Assembly (NCBI GenBank): GCA_002501655.1
Contig: DANY01000035.1
Span: forward strand, 1-60,899
Reading direction: 5' to 3'
DNA: 60,899 bases
Source: Methanoculleus sp. UBA303
Lineage (GTDB): Archaea; Halobacteriota; Methanomicrobia; Methanomicrobiales; Methanoculleaceae
The position numbers and the translations under genes are program-made. This document shows, in pieces, positions 53,464 to 60,899 of this stretch. The notes below the pieces were generated by a model that ran no database searches, was not told the DNA's origin, and saw nothing but the letters and a program-made list of their open reading frames with translations. Within the stretch, counting starts at the first letter, position 1; the number at the start of each line of letters is the position of its first letter.

Positions 53464-56088
53464 TTACCTCCTCTTCATGAGGAGGTATCCTGCTGCCGCG
53501 ATGATGACGACTGCGCCGGTGATGAAGACGAGCATCTTCACGGGCAATCCTTCGGCGGACGGCTCTTCGACCGGTGGTTTCGCTGGCGGAGCCGTGGTTG
53601 CCGTCCCGACCGGCGTCGTTCCGGTAGCCACAGGTGTCGCGTCGCCGGTCGGGACGGGGGCCTCCCCGGTCGCCGCGATCGCAAAGAGGCCGAACCCGTC
53701 CGGAGCGGCGGTGAAGATGGCGTCATCGAGCGCCTCGACGGGGACCTTCTGCCAGCCGTCGGCGGTGTGCCGGAAGAGCGCGACCTGTCCTGCGGTGCAG
53801 CCGTGCTCCGCGAGCCAGGCGGCCGGCACGGCGAACCGGAGTTGAACGGCGCTCAGGTCCATTTCGGCCGCTTTGTAGAGGGTTGTCCGGACGTACTGGT
53901 AGACGGTGCCTGCCGGGGGTTCGGCGCCCCGCGGGAGCGAGGTCTCCGCTACGGTCACCATGGCGTCCTTGACCGTGCCGTTCGCGGTGAGGGTGACCGC
54001 CGAGACTGCCGTCATCCGCATCGAGAGGGTGACAGTCTCGCCGGCCTTGAGGTTGCTTACCGCGCCGACCGCGGTCGGGGTGCTGCCACCGCTGCTACTC
54101 CGGGAGGAGGATGGGGCCGGCGCGGGACCGGCTACGGCGGCGAGCGCGAACGCGGAGAAACCCTTCGGGGAGACGGCCCTGAAGACCATCATGCCGTTCT
54201 CCATCCCTTCGTAGGTCGTCTCCAGCACCGAGCGGTTGCCGTCGTCGCCCAGCCGGAAGATCCGGACGGCATCGATGCCGCCGTTTGCGTTCACCCACGC
54301 CGGCGAGGCCGTCAGTTGCAGGACGGCGTCGTGGATGGTGTCGTTTCCGGTGATGTTGGTCTTGGTGAAGTAGACCGCGTATGCCACATTGCCGAGTTCG
54401 AGGTTATTGTCCTGTGCCGCAAGGACGAACGCTGTCTTCGCCGCGTCGCCCGGCTGCTCGTAGATCGAGGTTGTTATCCCGAGCGCGGGGTTGTAGTTGT
54501 TCATCTCGGCCGCAAAGGAGACCGAGACGTTGCCGGCGCTGCCGACCGTAGCGTTGACGGGAGCGGACTCCAGGTGGACGCCGGTGACGTTGCCGGTCGA
54601 GACGTTACCGGTGGTGGTGAGATTGTCGGTCCGGATGGTGACGGCAAGACCGCCGGTCTGGAGGTGGATGTCGTTACCGGTGACGTTGCCGGTCCCGGCG
54701 GTGGCGTTGAAGGTCACCTGCTGGCCGCCCTCGCCGGTGGTGACTGCGTCATCGCCGAGGGTGAAGTTCTCCTCCCCCTTCGGGTCTGCCTGCGGGACGT
54801 CCTGGACGGTGATGACGCCGGTCGCACTGCTGCTCCCGGCGGCGTTCGTCGCTGTGAGGATGACGGTGTAGGTGCCCGCGGCCGTGTAGGTGTGGACCGG
54901 GTTTCGGTCGGTCGAGGTGTTCCCGTCCCCGAAGGCCCAGGACCAGGTTGCCGCACCGGTGGATTCATCGGTGAACGCAACCGTGAGCGGGGCGTCACCG
55001 CTCGTGACGTTTGCCGTGAAGGCGGCAACCGGGGCCGCGACGACCTCCTCGAGGTCGAGGTGGAGGGTTGCGGTCTTAGCTTCCTCGATGACGATCTCTG
55101 CCGCGGCGTCGACGTAGCCGTCTTTCTTGAGGGTGACGGTGTGAGTGCCGATCCAGATCCCATCGACCGTGGTGTTCGTCACTCTACCGGTATCGGCGCC
55201 GTCGATGAAGACCTTCGCGCCTGCGGGCACCGAGGTGACGGCGAGGCTCCCGGTTCGGGTGGTCAGGGTGAGGTGGACCTCTGCAGTCTCGCCGCCGCCG
55301 ACCGTCACTGTTGTCGAAGCATCAGCGTAGCCGTCGAGTTTCAGGGTGACGACGTGCTCACCGGCCGGGATCCCGGTGAGGGTGGCATTGGTCGCAAACC
55401 CGGTGTTCTCACCATCAAGCCAGATCGTAGCGCCTTCGGGCACCGAGGTCACGGTGATGCTCCCGACTGGAGTCTTCACGGTGATGGTCGCGGTCGCGCT
55501 GCTGCTCCCGGCCTTGTTCGTAACCGTCAGGTTCACGGTGTAGGTGCCCGGGGTCGCGTAGGTGTGGACCGGGTTTCGGTCGGTGGAGGTGCTGCCGTCA
55601 CCGAAATCCCAGGACCAGATTGCCGCGCCGGTCGAGGCGTCGGTGAACGCGACGGTGAGCGGGGCGTCACCCTCAGTTACGTTCGCGCTGAAGGCTGCAA
55701 CCGGTGCCGTCACGACCTCGTCGAAGGTGAGGTCGAGGCGGGTCACCGCGCCGGGCGTGAACGCCGCGGTTTCTTTTGCCGCCGCCCCGTTGGCGAGGAA
55801 CGTGATCGTTGCTCCCTTCTGGTCGGGGGCCACCTCCACAAACAGGCGGTCCGCCTTGCGCCGGTCGGGATCGCCGTATCTTCCGGCATCCACCACCCGG
55901 ATCGAGCCGCAGTTCGCATCCCCGATCATTGCGGTGATGACGGTCCCGGCAGGTGCGGACATTCCACCGATCGTCACGTTCCCGTAGAACTCATGGGGGA
56001 GAGCCGGAGGGACCTCCCCCCCGTCCGCCGCCGCACCGGCGGCGAGGGCGAGGAGGAGGACCAGTGCGAGGATATACTGATTTTTCAC
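53464..56088 (-). CDS. Anchored surface protein with PKD and PEGA domains
   Basis: 874 residues. Signal peptide 1-21, an N-terminal beta domain (24-122, HEFYGNVTIGGMSAPAGTVI), PKD domain 1 (about 128-205, with WSWDFGDGSTS), two PEGA repeats (about 207-275 and 282-348, with GYADASTTVTV and GYVDAAAEIVI ends), PKD domain 2 (about 352-430), then two PGF-pre-PGF-like regions (about 440-670 and 690-815, ending GFSAFALAAV and GFGLFAIAA). A Thr/Pro stalk, transmembrane helix (about 847-868) and MKRR complete it. Such modular proteins form the cell-surface layer or adhesins. It lies between the DUF4430 operon and the BtuCD genes, in the same direction but separately promoted. Confidence 0.8.
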   Translation of the reverse strand: MKNQYILALVLLLALAAGAAADGGEVPPALPHEFYGNVTIGGMSAPAGTVITAMIGDANCGSIRVVDAGRYGDPDRRKADRLFVEVAPDQKGATITFLANGAAAKETAAFTPGAVTRLDLTFDEVVTAPVAAFSANVTEGDAPLTVAFTDASTGAAIWSWDFGDGSTSTDRNPVHTYATPGTYTVNLTVTNKAGSSSATATITVKTPVGSITVTSVPEGATIWLDGENTGFATNATLTGIPAGEHVVTLKLDGYADASTTVTVGGGETAEVHLTLTTRTGSLAVTSVPAGAKVFIDGADTGRVTNTTVDGIWIGTHTVTLKKDGYVDAAAEIVIEEAKTATLHLDLEEVVAAPVAAFTANVTSGDAPLTVAFTDESTGAATWSWAFGDGNTSTDRNPVHTYTAAGTYTVILTATNAAGSSSATGVITVQDVPQADPKGEENFTLGDDAVTTGEGGQQVTFNATAGTGNVTGNDIHLQTGGLAVTIRTDNLTTTGNVSTGNVTGVHLESAPVNATVGSAGNVSVSFAAEMNNYNPALGITTSIYEQPGDAAKTAFVLAAQDNNLELGNVAYAVYFTKTNITGNDTIHDAVLQLTASPAWVNANGGIDAVRIFRLGDDGNRSVLETTYEGMENGMMVFRAVSPKGFSAFALAAVAGPAPAPSSSRSSSGGSTPTAVGAVSNLKAGETVTLSMRMTAVSAVTLTANGTVKDAMVTVAETSLPRGAEPPAGTVYQYVRTTLYKAAEMDLSAVQLRFAVPAAWLAEHGCTAGQVALFRHTADGWQKVPVEALDDAIFTAAPDGFGLFAIAATGEAPVPTGDATPVATGTTPVGTATTAPPAKPPVEEPSAEGLPVKMLVFITGAVVIIAAAGYLLMKRR

Positions 56089-57259
56089 GTTCTCACCCTC
56101 AGATTGCCCCCGGGGTATCCGGCCCGATCATGCACAGCGATCCAGCGATACAACAGATTAGTAGTGCGTGTCGCATCTCTTCACCATCTCCGTTTTTAGT
56201 TTATGTTGCCCGGCACGCCGGCGCCCCCGATCGCCGGTCGGGAGAGCGTCGGAGATAAAATGGGATGATAGGGATCTGCTATTTTGTATTATATAAATTA
56301 AGATCATTCATATCTGATCGCAATTATTATATTTTCAGTAATACCTTCGATGCGCAATGCAAGCATCAGTGTTACCATACCTATCTGCCCGCTTCAGGAG
56401 CCGCCGGGCCGGGATCGGGGGTGAGCAGTCTGCCGGTTCCCCGCGCGGGCAAAAAACCCATGATGCCCGTGTGGCCGCAGGTATACCGGATGAAACGATC
56501 CGGGCGGCTATTCATCCCTCACGAGGCAGGAATGGCTGGCCTGGAGCAGAGCACGACCCGCAAGAGGGTGAGGAAGGAAGAGGAGGGGCACCCACTTCCT
56601 TTGACGTTCCATACAATGGTCACAGAGACCAAAAAATATTGAATGGATGTTAGCGGGACATGTGCAGTGTGGTAACACCGGTAGGAACTCTCGATGATGC
56701 TGTGAGGTACTGGCACTTTTCGCATAAGGCTTGCCAGACCACGTGGTATGTATTACTTAATAATATAAATGTATTACTAAGTGGGTAAAACTATCTACAT
56801 GGTAACAATTATCGATTTGGGCCCCCGGGGCGCGAGAAAGCCTCTGACTTCAGTCGGGATGCGCATGCATCCGCAGCGTGCGGAGCTTCTTCCTGCCTCA
56901 TTTGCCCGGGCAGGACACCTGTCGCAGAGAACCGATTGAAGACGCAGGACATGTGCCAGGTGCCGGGCGTACCCTCCGTGGAAGGTTGCGGGACGGTAGT
57001 CCGACGGTTTTGCCCTGTATGCTGTTGCAGGGAATCGGCGCCTTGAAAACAGGGTCCGGCATCCGGTGCCGCTGCCCGGGTGTGCATGCCTGCCGTGTCC
57101 CGGGTAGACCGCCGGCCGGGACCACAACGTCGCCTGGATTATCCTCAAAAGAGTATCCGTGGGATGGGGCGCACCCGGAGTGCGCTTGCGGGGCTCGGGA
57201 ACGCTGCACCGACTCGTTTAACGCACGTCCCGGCCGGGGACCGTTGTCCACCCGTTCGG
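56089..57259. other. 1.17-kb gene-free region
   Basis: No convincing gene. AT-rich islands at 56277-56345 and 56744-56800 look like promoters; the first contains a minus-strand TATA-like AATTTATATAATA near 56284-56300 for the PKD gene. The second has the direct repeat ATGTATTACT (56748-56757 and 56769-56778), 21 bases apart. An IS-end-like hairpin lies at 56830-56864. The part 56870-57250 is GC-rich with no recognised RNA or protein family. Confidence 0.5.
56830..56864. repeat. IS200/IS605-type end motif, orphan
   Basis: GCGCGAGAAAGCCTCTGACT then TCAGTCGGGATGCGC reads like the widespread end/guide-RNA motif of TnpB elements (GAAAGCC, TGACTTCAGTC, GGGAT). Arms GCGC (56830-56833, 56861-56864) and a weak inner stem around TTCA can pair. 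No transposase gene is nearby, so it is a relic or a solo end. Confidence 0.45.
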
Positions 57260-58504
57260 TCATGCAGCCCCGTGCAGGACCCGCAGGACCTCCTCGATCC
57301 TCTCCGCCGTGACCGCTCCCCGGTCAAGCAGCCCGCGGACGATTGCATCAGCCTCTCCCCCGGTGCAGTCCTGGAAGGACGGGTTCCCGCCGTCGCCGAG
57401 GAGTATGACGGGCTTATCCTGGAAGTCCTCCAGTATCCTTAAGTTCTCGATGTTGCCCTGCCCGATAGGCATTGCCGTGACAACGACCGCAGACGTGGCA
57501 TCGATGCACCGTCCGAGGTCTTTGCGGGCACCCGGGGAGATCGCGGCAAAGGGCGCCTCGGTGACGCAGGGGATCTTCAATGCCGCTGCAGTCGCATAAT
57601 CGGTATCGAAAATATTGAGCACACCGGCACTCACCTGGAACCCTTCTCTGTGGAGGGCATAGAGGAGATCGGACCCCGTCCCGCCGCCGCAGACGACGTG
57701 TACCCGTCGCGCGCTCCCCAGAGCCGCCGGGCTCTCATACACCGGCAGGACGTAGGGCCTCATCGTGAACGGATGGTGCCTGATGAACGTATCGATGCCG
57801 AAGACTGCCCTGATGGTTTCTGTGGTCAGGATATCCTCCGGGGGCCCCACAGCATAGACTCTCCGGTCTTTCAGCATGATCAGGCGGTCGCAGTAGTATG
57901 CGGCGAGGTTCAGGTCGTGAAAGACGCTGATCACCGTGATCTTGCCGGTGAGGCTCCTGATGATGTTTAAGATCTCGATCCGGTGACTGATATCGAGGTT
58001 CGAGGTCGCCTCATCGAGCAGCAGGATCTTCGGTTCCTGCGCGAGCGCCCGCGCGATCAGCGCCCGCTGCCGCTCCCCGCCGCTGATCGCATTGACCGAC
58101 GAACCGGCGAGGTGTGTGACGTTTGCGAGCTGCATGGCGCGGTCGCAGATCTCCAGGTCCCGGGAAGTCCCGGAGGAGAGCCTCTCGATGTAGGGATGCC
58201 TTCCCATCATGACGATATCGCGCACGGTGTAATCGAAACTGATAGAGATCCCCTGCGGCACGACCGCGACCTGCTGCGCCATCTCCCGGAAACTGAAGGA
58301 ATCCAGGTTCTGATCATTGAGATAGACCGTACCGTTCTCCGGGGAGACTATCCGGCTCATCGCCTTGACGAGTGTCGTCTTCCCTGCCCCGTTCGGCCCG
58401 ATGATCCCGAGGATCTCACCCCTCTCCACATGAAGCGATATCGCCTCGAGGACCTTCTTTGCGCCGTAGGAGACGTCGATACCAATGACCTCGACTGGTT
58501 TCAT
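57260..58504 (-). CDS. btuD: BtuD-type ABC transporter ATPase with C-terminal domain
   Basis: 414 residues. Residues 1-255 are a FecE/BtuD-like ATPase: Walker A GPNGAGKTT (36-44), Q-loop VVPQG, signature ISGGERQR (140-147), Walker B ILLLDEATSNLD (160-171) and H-loop His196. Residues about 266-414 form an extra alpha/beta domain (opening RVHVVCGGGTGSDLL) of a type found on archaeal BtuD-like proteins; its function is unknown, perhaps sensing or handling the ligand. It powers the adjacent permease, sharing a 4-base overlap. The family serves cobalamin or iron-siderophore; the toroid-BtuF receptor nearby favours corrinoid. Confidence 0.88.
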   Translation of the reverse strand: MKPVEVIGIDVSYGAKKVLEAISLHVERGEILGIIGPNGAGKTTLVKAMSRIVSPENGTVYLNDQNLDSFSFREMAQQVAVVPQGISISFDYTVRDIVMMGRHPYIERLSSGTSRDLEICDRAMQLANVTHLAGSSVNAISGGERQRALIARALAQEPKILLLDEATSNLDISHRIEILNIIRSLTGKITVISVFHDLNLAAYYCDRLIMLKDRRVYAVGPPEDILTTETIRAVFGIDTFIRHHPFTMRPYVLPVYESPAALGSARRVHVVCGGGTGSDLLYALHREGFQVSAGVLNIFDTDYATAAALKIPCVTEAPFAAISPGARKDLGRCIDATSAVVVTAMPIGQGNIENLRILEDFQDKPVILLGDGGNPSFQDCTGGEADAIVRGLLDRGAVTAERIEEVLRVLHGAA

Positions 58505-59451
58505 GCTTTCATCCGGCTCCGCAGGAGGTATATGAAGAACGGTGCGCCGAAACAGGCGGTGATGATCCCGACCGGCATGTCATTGGCAAACGTCCTTGTG
58601 AGGGTATCGGACCAGAGGAGGAGGATCCCTCCCGCGAGGGCGGCCGCAGGGAAGAGGACGCGGTGGTCGGGCCCGACGATCAGGCGCATCACGTGCGGAG
58701 TGATCAGCCCGATGAACCCGATCGCCCCCGCGATCGAGACCGCTATTCCCGTCAGGAAGGCGCTCACAAAGAGGAGGATCTGTTTCAGCCGTTCGACGTT
58801 CACGCCGAGGTGGATCGCGTCCTCTTCCCCGAGCGATATGATGTTGATGTCGCGTGCATAGAGATAGATAATCAGGCACCCGACCGGGATGAGAATGGCA
58901 ACGATGACGTCATCCCACGAGACGTTCCAGAACCCTCCCATCAGCCAGAACATGATCTGGTGCAGGCTCCGTCCTGCAGTGTACATGAGGAAGGAGAGAA
59001 ACGCCGATAGCAGCATGGAGAGGGCGACGCCGGAGAGCAGGAGTGTTTCGACCGGGATCTTCCCGCCCTGGCGGGCGATGATGTAGACGGCAAAGGTGGC
59101 GATCGCGGCCCCGGCAAATGCGAAGACCGGTCGCCCTGTGCCCGCGAAGAGGACGATTGAGAGTGTGGCCCCGAGCGCCCCGCCGGACGACGTGCCGATG
59201 ATGTAGGGATCCGCCATGGAGTTCCGAAACAGTCCCTGCATTGCTGTGCCGGCCACGGCAAGCGCGCACCCGACCAGCGCCGCGGCAATCACCCGTGGAA
59301 GCCTGACGTCCCAGATGATCATCCACGCGTTCGGCAGGGTAACCAGGGATCCGGGGGATATACTGGCCGGTCCGAGAGCGACCGCGCAGGCCATGCTGAT
59401 GAGAAGCGTGCAGGTGAGTGCCAGGATCGTGATGGGCGCCGTTCTTCGCAT
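58501..59451 (-). CDS. btuC: BtuC/FecCD-type ABC transporter permease
   Basis: 316 residues, about nine or ten membrane helices, typical of the type II importer permeases for cobalamin and siderophores. RLPRVIAAALVGCALAVAGT then MQGLFRNSMADPYIIGTSSG form the conserved N-terminal block, GFIGLITPHVMRLIVGPDHR the coupling-helix region that contacts the ATPase, and DTLTRTF the last helix entry. It functions as a dimer with BtuD. A minus-strand TATA-like AATTTTAATAAAG (near 59473-59487) lies upstream, so btuCD has its own promoter. No binding protein gene is adjacent; the toroid-BtuF protein is the nearest candidate. Confidence 0.9.
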   Translation of the reverse strand: MRRTAPITILALTCTLLISMACAVALGPASISPGSLVTLPNAWMIIWDVRLPRVIAAALVGCALAVAGTAMQGLFRNSMADPYIIGTSSGGALGATLSIVLFAGTGRPVFAFAGAAIATFAVYIIARQGGKIPVETLLLSGVALSMLLSAFLSFLMYTAGRSLHQIMFWLMGGFWNVSWDDVIVAILIPVGCLIIYLYARDINIISLGEEDAIHLGVNVERLKQILLFVSAFLTGIAVSIAGAIGFIGLITPHVMRLIVGPDHRVLFPAAALAGGILLLWSDTLTRTFANDMPVGIITACFGAPFFIYLLRSRMKA

Positions 59452-59638
59452 AAGGCTGTAGTAAAATTAACTTTCCTTTATTAAAATTTATTTGTATTTG
59501 CTGCGCGGTGCGTGTCGTGTTCGCCGGAGACCCGGCATATGCCTGCAGGATCCCGGGGGCGGCGGTATAGATCCGGGCGCGTTCTCCCGGGTAGCGTGGA
59601 GCAAACCTCATACTCCCGGATAACCAAGAGATCTGGCT

Positions 59639-60604
59639 ATGGGCAATCTGAATGTTGCCGTGCTGGGACCCGCCGGTTACGCGAAGGACCTCGGGAAGAA
59701 AGGCACGGTCTCCGATATCACCTTCTATAACCTGAAGAAGGGCGACGATACCGTCACCATCATCGAACCGACACGGTATCCCGAGCGGCTGGCCCCGCTC
59801 TTCTACGCCGCATCGATGGCGGATGCGGTTCTCATCGTGGTGAGTGCCATCACTCCGACGCTCGGGGAATGGGTGCTGATGCTCAACGAGGTGGGGGTAG
59901 AGCAGGGCTACATCATCCTCCAGAACTACTTAACCCCTGATGGGGTCGCGCCGCTCCTCCGCGGGACGGTGCTCGAACACTACGAGTTCGTGGAAGAAGA
60001 TCCGATTGCGCTCCGTGACCGCCTGCTTCGTGAGGCACACGCCCGCGCATCCGTCCAGCCCGGCGCCGGTGCTGTGGGAACGATCCCCATCGATCACCAC
60101 TTCAACGTCCGCGGCATCGGGACGGTCATCCTCGGCGGCGTGGTGCGGGGTGGTATCAGGAAGCATGATACCCTGAAGATCTATCCCGGGGAGCAGGCGA
60201 TCACGGTGCGGTCTATCCAGAAGCACGACGATGACTTCGATTGGGCCGCCGAAGGCGACCGTGTGGGGCTCGCGCTCAAGAACATCGAGTCCGACGACCT
60301 CGACCGCGGCTTTGTCCTCTCAAGCGATCCCGCAGTCCAGACCCGGACGAACCTCGAGGCACGGGCGACCCTGGTCAAATACTGGCCGGCACCGCTCACG
60401 GCGGGGACGGTGCTCCACCTCGGCCACTGGATGCAGTTCATCCCGGCGCGGGTGGAGGCGGTGCGGGACGACGGGGACTGGCGGCAGCCGACGCTCACGC
60501 TTGCGCTGGAGAAAGACCTCGTCTACCTCCCGGGCGATACAGCGGTGCTCCACTACCTCGAGGGCGGGAAACTCCGGATCGTCGGGCATATCGAACTGCC
60601 GTGA
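59639..60604 (+). CDS. EF-Tu/SelB-like protein lacking GTPase motifs
   Basis: 321 residues. The first ~130 occupy the place of a translational GTPase domain but lack its motifs: the P-loop GxxxxGK(S/T) reads GPAGYAKDLGKKGT (10-23), the DxxG switch is EPTRYPERL, and NKxD reads LQNYLTPDG. Residues about 140-320 are clear EF-Tu domains 2 and 3 (IDHHFNVRGIGTVILGGVVR, KHDTLKIYPGEQAITVRSIQ, GDRVGLALKNIESDDLDRGF). The chain can hardly hydrolyse GTP but could bind tRNA or ribosome-like partners. Similar EF-Tu-domain-2 proteins occur in other methanogens. Divergent from btuC, with 187 bases between. Confidence 0.78.
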   Translation: MGNLNVAVLGPAGYAKDLGKKGTVSDITFYNLKKGDDTVTIIEPTRYPERLAPLFYAASMADAVLIVVSAITPTLGEWVLMLNEVGVEQGYIILQNYLTPDGVAPLLRGTVLEHYEFVEEDPIALRDRLLREAHARASVQPGAGAVGTIPIDHHFNVRGIGTVILGGVVRGGIRKHDTLKIYPGEQAITVRSIQKHDDDFDWAAEGDRVGLALKNIESDDLDRGFVLSSDPAVQTRTNLEARATLVKYWPAPLTAGTVLHLGHWMQFIPARVEAVRDDGDWRQPTLTLALEKDLVYLPGDTAVLHYLEGGKLRIVGHIELP

Positions 60605-60899
60605 ACGGCGGGGATAGGAGAGCGCCAGTGGAGCATTGTATCAAATATTTGCCTATGCAATAGCGCCTCATGCGAAGGACGCGAAGCCCATGTATCTCCC
60701 CCAACCGGAACCCTTCGCGTCCTTCGCGGCTTCGCGCGAGGTGGTGATCGCTCCCACGCACCAGGACCCGCAAGATAAGGTGAAATGCTCCACTCGTGCA
60801 TCGATTCCAAATGAACAGACCATATCTGGCCTTTGTCCCATCCCACACAGAGCACTCCTTTCCGTCCCCCACCCCGCCCGCGCTTCGCGCTCCTCCCCC
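60605..60899. other. Right-edge non-coding region
   Basis: 295 bases after the EF-Tu-like gene. Besides the 60672-60727 inverted repeat I see no gene. The terminal C/G-rich stretch resembles the start of other GC-rich repeats but is cut by the window end. Confidence 0.5.
60672..60727. repeat. 15-bp perfect inverted repeat
   Basis: GCGAAGGACGCGAAG (60672-60686) and its exact reverse complement CTTCGCGTCCTTCGC (60713-60727) are separated by 26 bases. The right arm continues into GGCTTCGCGCGAG. Sequences of this CCTTCGCG type occur as dispersed intergenic repeats in several prokaryotes, so this may be a miniature repeat element or a terminator of the upstream gene. Confidence 0.65.

Noticed and set aside
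53767..56199. 810-residue open frame antisense to the PKD/PEGA protein
   Set aside because: Low-complexity Arg/Gly/Asp/Val composition with no domain, mirroring codon bias of the real gene. Similar long shadows lie opposite mtd, the VWA genes and the ABC ATPase.
56870..57250. Possible cobalamin riboswitch near btuCD
   Set aside because: It is downstream of btuD rather than upstream of btuC, and I could not identify the B12-box consensus on either strand. Archaea rarely use this class.
19787..59518. 14-base sequence GCGGTGCGTGTCGT shared at 19787-19800 and 59505-59518
   Set aside because: In 60 kb of GC-rich DNA several exact 14-base matches are expected by chance, and the flanks are unrelated.
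1..60899. CRISPR array
   Set aside because: No series of regularly spaced identical repeats was found, and no cas gene is present.

Overview
The window is high-GC euryarchaeal DNA from a hydrogenotrophic methanogen, most likely of the order Methanomicrobiales and near Methanoculleus (an inference from gene content). Evidence: genes for two F420-dependent steps of CO2 reduction to methane (mer, mtd), a Tfx-family regulator beside mtd, an NrpR-type regulator, a V-type ATP synthase gene pair, an archaeal S10/spc ribosomal protein cluster with eukaryote-like members (eS4, eL32, eL19, Rnp1), TATA-box promoters, and many large threonine-rich surface proteins with PKD, PEGA, VWA and Ig-like modules.

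Layout. 1-2600: accessory DNA with two toxin-antitoxin pairs (a PIN-domain pair and HicBA), a truncated TnpB transposase and two nested hairpins that look like insertion-sequence ends. 2824-4347: AMP phosphorylase. 4387-16080: surface-protein island with one five-module anchored protein and three tandem paralogous secreted VWA proteins, each with its own TATA box. 16107-19512: tRNA-Arg, a dCTP deaminase/dUTPase-family gene overlapping an NrpR-like regulator, and a divergent FtsZ/tubulin-like GTPase. 19867-23603: mer, a galT-like gene, and mtd divergent from tfx. 24552-37205: 23 translation genes with rnp1, ending in secY, followed by adkA, an EMC3/DUF106 insertase and cmk. 39142-42008: ATP synthase subunits D and C and a histone-deacetylase-family enzyme whose 3' end overlaps a broken surface-protein fragment. 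42256-45051: ECF-type vitamin or metal transporter (S component, fused double ATPase, T component). 45486-59451: surface and transport region on the minus strand. 59639-60604: EF-Tu-like protein lacking the GTPase motifs.

The most interesting system is the minus-strand operon 53044 to 45486 together with the BtuCD-type transporter at 59451-57260. Overlapping or closely spaced genes encode an eight-repeat PQQ-type propeller with four DUF4430 (transcobalamin-like C-terminal) domains, an alpha/alpha-toroid fused to a BtuF-type binding protein, a seven-repeat propeller, and a TIM-barrel protein. Alpha-toroid plus DUF4430 is the architecture of animal intrinsic factor and transcobalamin, here split over two adjacent polypeptides and joined to an ABC-transporter receptor. 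I propose a membrane-tethered corrinoid capture and import system. This fits a methanogen that needs corrinoid for methyl transfer, but ligand identity is inferred, not shown.
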